From NCBI RefSeq assembly GCF_003957295.1, contig NZ_RQPJ01000002.1:248001-312000 (forward strand): DNA of 64,000 nucleotides, written 5' to 3'. Both the position numbers and the translations under genes were made by a program. Shown here piece by piece: positions 27,938 through 35,973 of the stretch (positions are counted from its first letter, which is position 1; each line of letters begins with the position of its first letter). Under the pieces are notes generated by a model that was not told the origin of the DNA, made no database searches, and saw nothing but the letters and a program-made list of their open reading frames with translations. Source of the DNA: Arenibacter aquaticus. GTDB lineage: Bacteria > Bacteroidota > Bacteroidia > Flavobacteriales > Flavobacteriaceae.

Positions 27938-28828
27938 TTATTCCATATTATCTTCAAACCTTGTCTCAGCAGTTCTGATATCCTTTTCACTAGGCAAATT
28001 TTTTACATCAAAATTTCTAAAACCGCTTTCTCCGTCATAATCAAAAAGTGCAAAGTTTTCCGCACTATTTACCTGTCTTAAAGAATGTTTATCAAAACTG
28101 TTCTTTTGCAGCTGCACCAGCTCCAAATTAGGAAGTTTTAAAATCTCCTCAGGAAAATGGCCTATAAAATTATTTTCAGCCAAAACCAACATTTTTAAAT
28201 TGGTTAACCTATCCAAATTTTTAGGTATCACGCCCCCTAAATTATTATCGCCCATTTCAAGACGCTCTAAGTTTTTCAAATTACCAATGGCATTTGGAAC
28301 ACTTCCGCTTAAACCGTTATTTGAAAGCAAGAGCACCCTGAGTGTTTTAATTTTGCCCAAACTCTCTGGCAGTTCTCCTGTAAGACTATTATCGAACAGA
28401 TCCAGTACCACAAGTCTTTGCAACTCCCCAATGTTTTCCGGGATACCACCGGATATCTTGTTTTTTCCAAGTCTTAAAACAACCAAACTCTTTAAGGAGG
28501 CAACAGCTTCTGGCAGGGTTCCACTAATTTTATTAAGCGCAAGGTTCAAAACCCGTAAATGCTTTAGATCTCCCATAGATGAAGGCAGACTACCTTTGAG
28601 GTTATTCCCCATTAAATCTATAGAAACCACCTTATCCCCCTCTACGGTAACTCCTTCCCAGTTGGCAACAGGAGCACTAAGGTTCCAGCTTTTGAACCAA
28701 GAACCACCTTGGGTACTGGTATATATGTCTATAAGTGCATTTTTTTCCTGATCTGATATTTGACCGGATAAAACTTGCGCTACAAAAACAAACAGCACTA
28801 AGATGCCTTTTTTCATCATTTTGTACAT
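27938..28828 (-). CDS. Plant-type leucine-rich repeat secreted protein 1
   Basis: The 296-residue product has a signal peptide (GILVLFVFVAQVLSG), a cap with DIYTSTQGGSWFKSWN, about seven plant-type LRRs (for example LRVLNLALNKISGTLP), and a tail ending RTAETRFEDNME. It is a tandem paralogue of the downstream gene and shares its tail motif. No sortase-like or T9SS C-terminal domain is recognised. The role is unknown; ligand binding in the envelope is likely for the fold. The upstream 156 bp contain operator-like repeats described separately. Confidence 0.85.
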   Translation of the reverse strand: MYKMMKKGILVLFVFVAQVLSGQISDQEKNALIDIYTSTQGGSWFKSWNLSAPVANWEGVTVEGDKVVSIDLMGNNLKGSLPSSMGDLKHLRVLNLALNKISGTLPEAVASLKSLVVLRLGKNKISGGIPENIGELQRLVVLDLFDNSLTGELPESLGKIKTLRVLLLSNNGLSGSVPNAIGNLKNLERLEMGDNNLGGVIPKNLDRLTNLKMLVLAENNFIGHFPEEILKLPNLELVQLQKNSFDKHSLRQVNSAENFALFDYDGESGFRNFDVKNLPSEKDIRTAETRFEDNME

Positions 28829-28851
28829 TGCCCCATAAGAGACTTAAAGAA

Positions 28852-28883
28852 TTACCTTACAAAATAAGATTATAGTAAGGTAA
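28852..28883. promoter_or_regulatory. Inverted repeat upstream of the LRR genes
   Basis: TTACCTTAC (28852-28860) and GTAAGGTAA (28875-28883) form a perfect 9-bp dyad with a 14-bp spacer, centred about 40 bp upstream of the first LRR start. It overlaps a near match to the -7 consensus (minus strand TTATTTTG), so it could be an operator. Confidence 0.4.
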
Positions 28884-28925
28884 ACCGCAAAAAAACTCGA
28901 CAAAATACCCCAGTATCTACTGTTT

Positions 28926-28956
28926 TTGTGGTGTAGGTACTAAAAGTTGTGGTGTA
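28926..28956. promoter_or_regulatory. Direct repeats with 21-bp period upstream of the LRR genes
   Basis: TTGTGGTGTA occurs at 28926-28935 and again at 28947-28956, exactly 21 bp apart (two helical turns). This layout fits a dimeric activator binding one face of the DNA, about 100 bp upstream of the first LRR start. Confidence 0.45.
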
Positions 28957-28984
28957 CGAAGCGTATAATAAAGGTCCAATTTAA

Positions 28985-30901
28985 CTATGAAGCAAATTCT
29001 TCCAACTCCAAGGTGATTTTTTCCCAGGATTTCATAAGGGTTTCCAGCTCTTTTTTCTTGTTCTGATACATGTCAAAAAAATTGGGCTCCGCTATGGTCT
29101 TATCATAATTCATTAGCAAATCCTGATCAATCCGCGCAATTTCCTTTTCTAATTTGGCGATATTATTTTCAGTGTTGCTGAGCTTATTTTTGAGGGATTT
29201 TATCTTTTTTTGATCCTCAAAAACTACATGCTTTTCCTGGGGTTTGTCTTTCTTCTGTGACGGGACATTTTTCTTCTCAATGGCCCTGAAATCCTCCACC
29301 TTACGTTGTTCCAAATAGAAATCAATATCCCCCAGATACTCCTTAATTTTACCATCCCTGAACTCATATACCTTATTGGTAAGCCCTTGAAGGAAATCCC
29401 TATCGTGACTCACTAGAATTAGCGTGCCGTCAAAATTTTGCAAAGCTTGCTTAAGGACGTTTTTGGATTTGATATCCAAATGGTTGGTTGGCTCATCCAT
29501 TACCAAAACATTAAAAGGCTGTAAAAGCATTTTAGCCAAGGCCAAACGGTTTCTTTCCCCTCCCGAAAGGACTTTCACATACTTATCCACCTCATCTCCC
29601 CTAAACAGGAAGGAGCCCAAAATATCCCTCACCTTGCTCCTATTCTTTTCATTGGCAGCATCAATCATGGTGTCCAATATAGTCTTATTACCATCCAGGT
29701 ATTCCGCCTGGTTCTGGGCAAAATACCCTATCTGCACATTATGACCTAACTTTAGGATACCCTTATGGTCCAGCTCGCCGACCATGATTTTTGCCAAGGT
29801 AGATTTACCCTGGCCATTTTGACCGACAAAGGCAGTTTTGGAATCCCTTTCAATTAAAAGGTCTATTCCTTTGAGCACATGGTTGTCCCCATAACTCTTT
29901 TCCAAGCTTTCCATTTCCGCTACCACCTTTCCAGGAGTAACCGAGACCTGAAACCTTAAATTCATCACACTATTATCATCTTCATCCACCTCAATACGCT
30001 CCATCTTATCGAGCTTTTTTATAAGGGATTGGGCCATAGAGGCCTTGGTAGATTTTGCCCTGAATTTCTCTATTAGTCGCTCTGCCTGTTGTATTTCCTT
30101 CTCTTGGTTCTTTTGAGCGTTCAACTGTTGTTGCTTGATCTCATTTCGAAGCACCAAATATTGGGTGTAGGGCTTATTATAATCGTAGATCCTACCAAGG
30201 GAAATCTCAATGGTACGATTGGTTACATTATCCAAAAACATCTTGTCGTGAGACACTATCATCACCCCTCCGCTATAGTTTTTTAGAAAATTTTCCAACC
30301 AAATAATAGATTCTATGTCCAAGTGGTTGGTTGGCTCATCAAGCAAAAGCACGTCATTACTCTGTAACAAAAGTTTTGCCAATTCTATCCGCATCCTCCA
30401 TCCTCCGGAAAAAGTTTCGGTTTTACGATCAAAATCCTCCCGTTTAAAACCAAGACCCAACAATACCTTTTCTGTTTCACCCTGGTAATTATAGCCCCCT
30501 AGAATTTCGTAATGATGTGTAACATCGTTCAAATCAATGATGAGCTGATTATACCCTTCACTTTCGTAGTCTGTACGTTCTGCCAACTGATGGTTTATCT
30601 CATCCAACCTTAGCTCTAACCCTTTAATTTCCTCAAAGGCCTGTTGGGCCTCTTCCAGCACGGTCCTGCCCAAATCAAAATCGATGTCCTGGCGCAAGAA
30701 GCCCATCTTAAGATCCTTATCACTAGCTATAGTCCCAGAATCTATAGGCATGTCCTTGGCCAAGATCTTTAAAAGGGTAGATTTTCCCGCCCCATTTTTC
30801 CCAATAAGACCAACACGATCCCCGGAGTTTAATCTAAAGGATATTTCTTCAAATAAATATTCTCCTCCAAAGGAAACAGAAAGATTGTGAATATTGAGCA
30901 T
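28985..30901 (-). CDS. ABC-F family ATP-binding protein
   Basis: The 638-residue protein has two ABC ATPase domains and no membrane segments. Walker A motifs are GKNGAGKST and GQNGQGKST; signatures are FSGGWRMR and LSGGERNR; each is followed by LLDEPTNHLD or VMDEPTNHLD. The linker between domains is typical of ABC-F, and a C-terminal coiled coil (from about residue 550) follows, as in Uup-type members. ABC-F proteins act on ribosomes. Which ABC-F subgroup it belongs to needs a tree; antibiotic protection is not implied. Confidence 0.94.
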   Translation of the reverse strand: MLNIHNLSVSFGGEYLFEEISFRLNSGDRVGLIGKNGAGKSTLLKILAKDMPIDSGTIASDKDLKMGFLRQDIDFDLGRTVLEEAQQAFEEIKGLELRLDEINHQLAERTDYESEGYNQLIIDLNDVTHHYEILGGYNYQGETEKVLLGLGFKREDFDRKTETFSGGWRMRIELAKLLLQSNDVLLLDEPTNHLDIESIIWLENFLKNYSGGVMIVSHDKMFLDNVTNRTIEISLGRIYDYNKPYTQYLVLRNEIKQQQLNAQKNQEKEIQQAERLIEKFRAKSTKASMAQSLIKKLDKMERIEVDEDDNSVMNLRFQVSVTPGKVVAEMESLEKSYGDNHVLKGIDLLIERDSKTAFVGQNGQGKSTLAKIMVGELDHKGILKLGHNVQIGYFAQNQAEYLDGNKTILDTMIDAANEKNRSKVRDILGSFLFRGDEVDKYVKVLSGGERNRLALAKMLLQPFNVLVMDEPTNHLDIKSKNVLKQALQNFDGTLILVSHDRDFLQGLTNKVYEFRDGKIKEYLGDIDFYLEQRKVEDFRAIEKKNVPSQKKDKPQEKHVVFEDQKKIKSLKNKLSNTENNIAKLEKEIARIDQDLLMNYDKTIAEPNFFDMYQNKKKELETLMKSWEKITLELEEFAS

Positions 30902-30965
30902 AATATGTGACTATTGTTACAAGGATTAATTAAGTAAAAATGTACTTTTACATAAACTTTTGCAA

Positions 30966-31355
30966 ATGTTAAAAAAAGGAAGCAAACTCTACAGTATTTT
31001 AACAGGAACTTGTCCTAAATGCCAAGAAGAGAGTATGTACAAAGACAAGAACCCTTATCATTTGGGAAATATATTTAAGATGAACGAGCGTTGCTCCTGT
31101 TGTGGAACCAAATACAAAATTGAGCCCTCCTTTTTTTATGGAGCTATGTACGTAAGTTATGGGGTTGGGGTTGCCTTTGCCGTTGGCACTTTCATTATTG
31201 CCTTTTTAATGTTCAAGGCAACGTTGATCCAATCATTTATTGCCATAATTGCCACCTTGATCGTTTTTATGCCGTTTATTATTAGGGTTTCCAGAAACAT
31301 CTGGATCAATTTCTTTATTAAATACGACCCCAAAGCAGCCAAGGTTAATTCCTAA
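30966..31355 (+). CDS. DUF983 family membrane protein
   Basis: From ATG 30966 (the longer frame starts at TTG 30960) the product has 129 residues. The N-terminal half has CPKC and CSCCG, a zinc-ribbon-like pair, in the pattern TGTCPKCQEESMY; the C-terminal half has two membrane helices (YGVGVAFAVGTFIIAFLMF and FIAIIATLIVFMPFIIRV). This is the DUF983 layout, of unknown function. Its 3' end overlaps the convergent FAD oxidoreductase gene by 11 bp. Confidence 0.87.
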   Translation: MLKKGSKLYSILTGTCPKCQEESMYKDKNPYHLGNIFKMNERCSCCGTKYKIEPSFFYGAMYVSYGVGVAFAVGTFIIAFLMFKATLIQSFIAIIATLIVFMPFIIRVSRNIWINFFIKYDPKAAKVNS

Positions 31356-32400
31356 AGTGCTTATCAGTAAAACGCGCTAGGTCCATTTCTGGATCCAAAG
31401 CTTGTTTGTTTTCTATAAAATCATACAACTTCTCAGATACCGTTGGGGCTATTATAACCCCTCTGGAACCAAGCCCGTTCAACAAATACATATTGCCATG
31501 ATCCGGGTGCCTTCCTACTAGCGGCTTTCTATCGCTGACCGTAGGCCTTATTCCGGCCACATGGTTTACCACTTTATAGGCACAATTTAAAAAACTATCC
31601 AGTTTTTCCAATAACTCCTTCTTTGATTCCTGGGTAGGCAGGTTTGTTTTATCCTTCCATTTATAGGTGGCCCCTATCCTGTAAAGGTCATCTCCTAAAG
31701 GAATAATAAAGACCGAAGATTTTATAACATTTTCTTCTTTTAATGCCGGAGCCTCTATGGTTAGCAATTCCCCTTTGGTACCATTGAGCGGTAAATAATT
31801 GAAATAGGGATTATTTTTCATTCCAAATCCCGTTGCGAAGACGATTTTTTTTGCCCTTACTCCCTTGTATTCTACATATTCGCTACTTAGCTCCAGAGCT
31901 TCATAATGAAGCGTATCCTGAACTAACAAATCCCGCTCTTGCAGGTAGGTCTTGTAGTGAGACAATAAAGTAGCCGTATCTACCCTTCCTGTATATAAAA
32001 CTTCTCCGTAACCAAATGGCGATTGAATATGAGGATTGTTATAAGTACTGATCTTGGGAGCCAAAAAATATCCCAAGCTGGCTTTATCCCTTGCTTCAAA
32101 CCATAGATTTTGTTCGTTTATATTGGCAAAACGCCTTAGAATTGGGATTTTATGGTCCAATTTAATCTGCAATTTTTGTTCCAGACCTTTGTAAAAAGGT
32201 ATAGCCACCTCAAGCTGCTCCTTGGCATTCCAAGCCAAGGTAAACCTTTTTAGGATCACTGGATTGTACAAGCCTCCAGCCACCACCGATGATGTTTGGG
32301 AGTCATCGCTAATTACCTTATACGACTTGTTGTTCTGTTCCAATACTTCACAAAAAGAAATTCCGGCCAAGCCCAAGCCTACGATTATATAATCTACCAT
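31345..32400 (-). CDS. FAD-dependent oxidoreductase (DAO family)
   Basis: I start at ATG 32400 because the FAD-binding motif VDYIIVGLGLAGISF then begins the protein, as usual; the frame extends to 32439. The 351-residue product has the GxGxxG dinucleotide fold, a FATGF motif in the middle, and a C-terminal GIRPTVSDRKPLVGRHP and NGLGSRGVIIAP typical of DAO enzymes related to glycine oxidase and the MnmC C-terminal domain. It oxidises an amine or amino acid, but the substrate is uncertain. It overlaps the convergent DUF983 gene. Confidence 0.86.
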   Translation of the reverse strand: MVDYIIVGLGLAGISFCEVLEQNNKSYKVISDDSQTSSVVAGGLYNPVILKRFTLAWNAKEQLEVAIPFYKGLEQKLQIKLDHKIPILRRFANINEQNLWFEARDKASLGYFLAPKISTYNNPHIQSPFGYGEVLYTGRVDTATLLSHYKTYLQERDLLVQDTLHYEALELSSEYVEYKGVRAKKIVFATGFGMKNNPYFNYLPLNGTKGELLTIEAPALKEENVIKSSVFIIPLGDDLYRIGATYKWKDKTNLPTQESKKELLEKLDSFLNCAYKVVNHVAGIRPTVSDRKPLVGRHPDHGNMYLLNGLGSRGVIIAPTVSEKLYDFIENKQALDPEMDLARFTDKHFRN

Positions 32401-32540
32401 GCCGTAAAAGTAGAGAAGGATTTTTAAATCCCCGTACAATTTAAGGCTTTAATCATTTACTTGCCCTGAGGTCTCTTACAATGTAGGTCCGCACCACCAT
32501 TGAAATTATAGTTGTTAAAAAAAGCTACTATAAATAAGAA

Positions 32541-32564
32541 GCGCCACATCAAATGATGTAGCGC
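32541..32564 (-). terminator. Hairpin downstream of gldN
   Basis: GCGC and ACATCA (32541-32551) pair with TGATGT and GCGC (32554-32564) with one mismatch. Minus-strand sequence after it (CTTCTTATTTATAG) is moderately T-rich, as expected for the end of the gldKLMN unit. Confidence 0.55.
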
Positions 32565-32598
32565 ATATTCTTACAATTGAATTGGAATTTTATTTTGG

Positions 32599-33501
32599 CT
32601 AGTAAGCCCACATATCCTGTTCCCTATCTCTGATAGTTTCCTTAATACGTTTGGCCTCCAACAACTGGAACAAGGCATTGTCCGCTATATAATCTTTCAC
32701 TTCTCGATCTCCGTGAACATTGTCCTCTTTATAAATGGTAGCATTGAACCTTCTTGCATTCAACAACATATCAAAAGATATTGGCTGTGCCGAATTACGT
32801 TGGTTAAACACCTTTGCGTCATGCAATATTTGCCTGGCACTGGGATACCAAACCCAAAACAAAGGAACCTTTGCCTCGGCCAAATCCATAGACTCATCAT
32901 CAATAAAGTTTACATCCGGAGCAACCGGGGCAATACCCAACAATCGGTATTTTAGCTCTCCCTGTCTTTTGTCGAAATACCAGATACCTTTAATCAGGTA
33001 CTCCTCCAGATCCGCAGCGGTAATACTTCTTTTATTAATATATTCTGGAGAAATAGGTTCTCCGGCATTATATTGCTCGTATCCGTAGTCTGTAGTATCT
33101 ACTTTTTGCAATGTAGCCTCCAAATCACTGAATTTTCTTTTTTCAGTAAAATAAGAATCCACATACACATCTGTTAGATTACCGTTTTTTATATTCTTGA
33201 TCAACACATCGTACAAGGACCTTCTATCTGGACCTATATCAATGGTATCAAGCGGATAATACAAAGGAAAATTAACACGCTCGTCCAAGTCTATTACCTC
33301 CCAAACAGTTTTGGACCAGAGAATATCCCTATCGTCCACATAACCATAAGGCAAAGGGGCGTCATTATCCTTCGCGATCTGTGCCTCGGTCTTTTTCCCT
33401 ATCTCTTCCGGTTTCTTGGCATTTAAGATATTTGCCTGAGCGGAAATAGATAGCGGCAAAAGAACAACCGCTCCCATTACTAAAACATTTTTCCAATTCA
33501 T
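32599..33501 (-). CDS. gldN: Gliding motility / type IX secretion protein GldN
   Basis: The 300-residue periplasmic protein starts with a signal peptide (VLVMGAVVLLPLSISAQA). It carries the GldN features: a proline-rich start (DAPLPYGYVDDRDILWSKTVWEVIDLDERVN segment, here noted by its key WSK and IDLDER), then YPLDT, and a C-terminal NARRFNATIYKEDNVHGDREVKDY. GldN forms ring complexes with lipoprotein GldK in the type IX secretion machine. It is the last gene of gldKLMN, after a 105-bp spacer with a strong hairpin. Confidence 0.95.
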   Translation of the reverse strand: MNWKNVLVMGAVVLLPLSISAQANILNAKKPEEIGKKTEAQIAKDNDAPLPYGYVDDRDILWSKTVWEVIDLDERVNFPLYYPLDTIDIGPDRRSLYDVLIKNIKNGNLTDVYVDSYFTEKRKFSDLEATLQKVDTTDYGYEQYNAGEPISPEYINKRSITAADLEEYLIKGIWYFDKRQGELKYRLLGIAPVAPDVNFIDDESMDLAEAKVPLFWVWYPSARQILHDAKVFNQRNSAQPISFDMLLNARRFNATIYKEDNVHGDREVKDYIADNALFQLLEAKRIKETIRDREQDMWAY

Positions 33502-33557
33502 TTGTTTACTAATTTTTTATTTGTACTCAACCTGACTGCTTTCAGGAGGAATCGACT

Positions 33558-33582
33558 ATGGCAGATAAGGTGTATCTGCCAT
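33558..33582 (-). promoter_or_regulatory. Intercistronic hairpin between gldM and gldN
   Basis: A perfect 10-bp stem (ATGGCAGATA at 33558-33567 with TATCTGCCAT at 33573-33582), loop AGGTG, lies in the 105-bp gldM-gldN spacer. There is no U-tract on the minus strand, so an RNA-processing or stability element is more likely than a terminator. Confidence 0.5.
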
Positions 33583-33606
33583 GACGATGTCCTAATATAA
33601 TTCTTA

Positions 33607-35175
33607 TTAGTTTGTTATCTCCACAACAACCGGAGATACCTTTTTAAGCTTATAGCTTTTGTTGTTTGTTATGTAGGCTTCAATATCAAATATCTGAACT
33701 GCATCCCCACGTTTGGCTCTTTTTAGGGCCGATTTTGCCCTGGCATCCAATTTGTTACCTTTAACACTTACCGTTGGCTGTCCTGGCACTTTTAATTTAA
33801 AACCGCTAACCGCAAGGTTAAGATCAAAATCAAAGTCTTCCAATAAAGCTCCGATGGTAGAGATAGCCAAGTTATTTTTACCCATTTTGGCACTTCCGGA
33901 TTCACCTCTTACAGAGCCTGAAGGTCTTGGAATATCCTTAATCCTAAATTCGGAAGAAGTTTTAATCATTTGACCATCTGGCAACTTACCGGAAGCAGTA
34001 ATGGAAACTGTTCTTCCCTTCCCTGGATTCATTGTGTATTTACTACCACTCTGTTTTTTAAGTCCAACTGCAGACGCACTAACATTATTGTCTGGAATAC
34101 CTGGTATGGAAATCGTAATTGGGTTAGCCACCCCACGATATACGACGTTCATTTTGTCTGCGGAAATTACCGCCGCATTAGGCTTTGTAATGGTTGCAAA
34201 AGACTGGGAAACCTTAACAGGTATTTCCTCTCCATCCTGCATAAAGATAAGCTCTCCTTCAATCTTATGATCTCCGGCACTACCGGCATTCACCGTTAGC
34301 CTAACTTTTCCATCTTCGATAACATAATCTGAACCTTCGTTCAATTTTCTACCATCTAGGGTCAAATTAACCTGATTAGGCTTGGTACTGTCATCCTTAC
34401 GACCCAAAACGATATTACCGGAAAACTTTTCACCGGCATAAAAGGCCGACTTTTCCTGCTCTAATAAAGTTGTGTAGTTGGTCATGGAAACCTCACTGCT
34501 CAACTGTCCTTGCAACATGGCTTTCAAAGCATCTTCCTCAGTAGCCTTTACATCTGCCTGAAGCGAAGTAATCTTAGTTAATGAGGCTACCAAAGGATAA
34601 CCTTCAAAGTTATAGTTTAACCAATCCTGTTTGGTACCATCCCTTTTTTCTACCTTACCGTTTTCGTCCCCGGTTTCAAATCTAGTTTGCACGGACGACT
34701 TAACAGAAGCTAATTCTTCGGGCATAACGGCAGTGATCTGATTGCGATAGTTTATCAATCTATCCAAAAATTCCTTTCCATCGGCACCAAGTTGGTCACC
34801 TTGAAAAAATCGTTGATCCAAATAATCGGTCTTGTCCATTACTTGGTAATCCTTAGGATCCTCAACATCTGCCATCATCTCCTTCTTAAGGTTTTCCAGG
34901 TAGTTGTAATACTCCAAGGACAACTCTTTTATCTTTTTGGCATCTTCCAAAAGCGGACCAAATTTCTCTTTGTTTTCTGATGCTTTTGTTTCCAAACCAC
35001 TTAGGAAAGCCATATTGTTTTCCGTGGTTTTTATATTAGAAGCTTCTAACTTTTCGTTCATAAGACCGAATGCCGATAGAACTTCTTTTCCCATATTTAA
35101 GGCCAACATCGCGATGAAGATCAAATACATTAGATTGATCATCTTCTGACGTGGTGTTGCTTTTCCTCCTGCCAT
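33607..35175 (-). CDS. gldM: Gliding motility / type IX secretion motor protein GldM
   Basis: The 522-residue protein has one N-terminal membrane helix (MINLMYLIFIAMLALNM) preceded by a conserved Arg (R9), and a long periplasmic part of helical then Ig-like domains. GldM dimers sit in a GldL pentamer and transmit proton-driven motion to the outer membrane GldKN ring. The N-terminal GGKATPRQKMINLMYLIF is diagnostic. It lies between gldL (65 bp upstream) and gldN. Confidence 0.97.
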   Translation of the reverse strand: MAGGKATPRQKMINLMYLIFIAMLALNMGKEVLSAFGLMNEKLEASNIKTTENNMAFLSGLETKASENKEKFGPLLEDAKKIKELSLEYYNYLENLKKEMMADVEDPKDYQVMDKTDYLDQRFFQGDQLGADGKEFLDRLINYRNQITAVMPEELASVKSSVQTRFETGDENGKVEKRDGTKQDWLNYNFEGYPLVASLTKITSLQADVKATEEDALKAMLQGQLSSEVSMTNYTTLLEQEKSAFYAGEKFSGNIVLGRKDDSTKPNQVNLTLDGRKLNEGSDYVIEDGKVRLTVNAGSAGDHKIEGELIFMQDGEEIPVKVSQSFATITKPNAAVISADKMNVVYRGVANPITISIPGIPDNNVSASAVGLKKQSGSKYTMNPGKGRTVSITASGKLPDGQMIKTSSEFRIKDIPRPSGSVRGESGSAKMGKNNLAISTIGALLEDFDFDLNLAVSGFKLKVPGQPTVSVKGNKLDARAKSALKRAKRGDAVQIFDIEAYITNNKSYKLKKVSPVVVEITN

Positions 35176-35240
35176 TTTTCTAATTAGTTTTAATTAATAA
35201 TTGATTTGGGTTTGGTTATGGTATTATTGATTACCACTAA

Positions 35241-35891
35241 TTAGTTTTTGTTCATTGCGGATAACATACCGCCATAGACCCCGTTCAAGGAAGAAAGATT
35301 GGTGGCCAAAGATTCCATCTGCTCTTTAAGCGCACTGGAATTCTGTACTACTTCCTCATTAATTGAAGCCTGTCTGCTTGCGCTTTCCAACTGCACTTTG
35401 TACAAGCTGTTCAAAGATTCCATCTGGGCTGCGGCCTGTACCATTTCATCTGAATACTTCTTGGTAGACTCCATAGCGTCAACAGTTGGTGCAATACCTT
35501 TGGCAGCACCTTCAAAGTTTCTAATGCTAGACCCAAGGCTTTCCATAAGATTGGCATCCACACCAGCTTCTTTTAACAAATCGTCCAATTTTTTGGATAA
35601 GGAAGTTTCTGTCTCTTTAACTTCTGCAACAGCATTTTTTCTTTCGGCAGACGCTCCGCCATTCAATTCTGGGTACACCAATGACCAATCGTACTCGTCA
35701 TCCACTGGTTCAAATGCACTAATAGCAAAAATTAATGCTTCGGTGATAAGTCCAATTGCCAAAAGCAATCCACCTGTAAGCGGACCAAATTGCCAGTGAA
35801 GGATCTTAAACAATGCACCTATAATTACTACAGATGCACCTAGGCCATAGGCCATATTAAATAATTTTTTTGTTGATTTTGACTGTGCCAT
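35241..35891 (-). CDS. gldL: Gliding motility / type IX secretion motor protein GldL
   Basis: The 216-residue protein has two membrane helices at about 14-31 and 38-58 and a cytoplasmic helical tail. Polar residues Y15, K29, H32, E51 and E61 fall, with an offset of two, where the proton-path residues of the Flavobacterium johnsoniae protein lie as I recall them (Y13, K27, H30, E49, E59). GldL pentamers with a GldM dimer form the proton-driven motor of the type IX system. Flanked by gldK (82 bp) and gldM (65 bp). Confidence 0.97.
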   Translation of the reverse strand: MAQSKSTKKLFNMAYGLGASVVIIGALFKILHWQFGPLTGGLLLAIGLITEALIFAISAFEPVDDEYDWSLVYPELNGGASAERKNAVAEVKETETSLSKKLDDLLKEAGVDANLMESLGSSIRNFEGAAKGIAPTVDAMESTKKYSDEMVQAAAQMESLNSLYKVQLESASRQASINEEVVQNSSALKEQMESLATNLSSLNGVYGGMLSAMNKN

Positions 35892-35973
35892 AATTTTTAA
35901 TTTAAATAAGAAATGTTAATAATAAGTATTTGGTATAACGTTTGATTTTATATTAAACTCTTTGTTCTTTAAT

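Noticed and set aside
27019-28828. Repeated short DNA units that might look like a CRISPR or satellite array
   Set aside because: The periodicity comes from coding of leucine-rich repeats; there are no identical spacers or repeats at DNA level.
30918-30960. Near-palindrome GTAAAAATGTACTTTTAC between the ABC-F and DUF983 genes
   Set aside because: The match is imperfect and in AT-rich promoter DNA, where such patterns arise easily; no second copy is seen.
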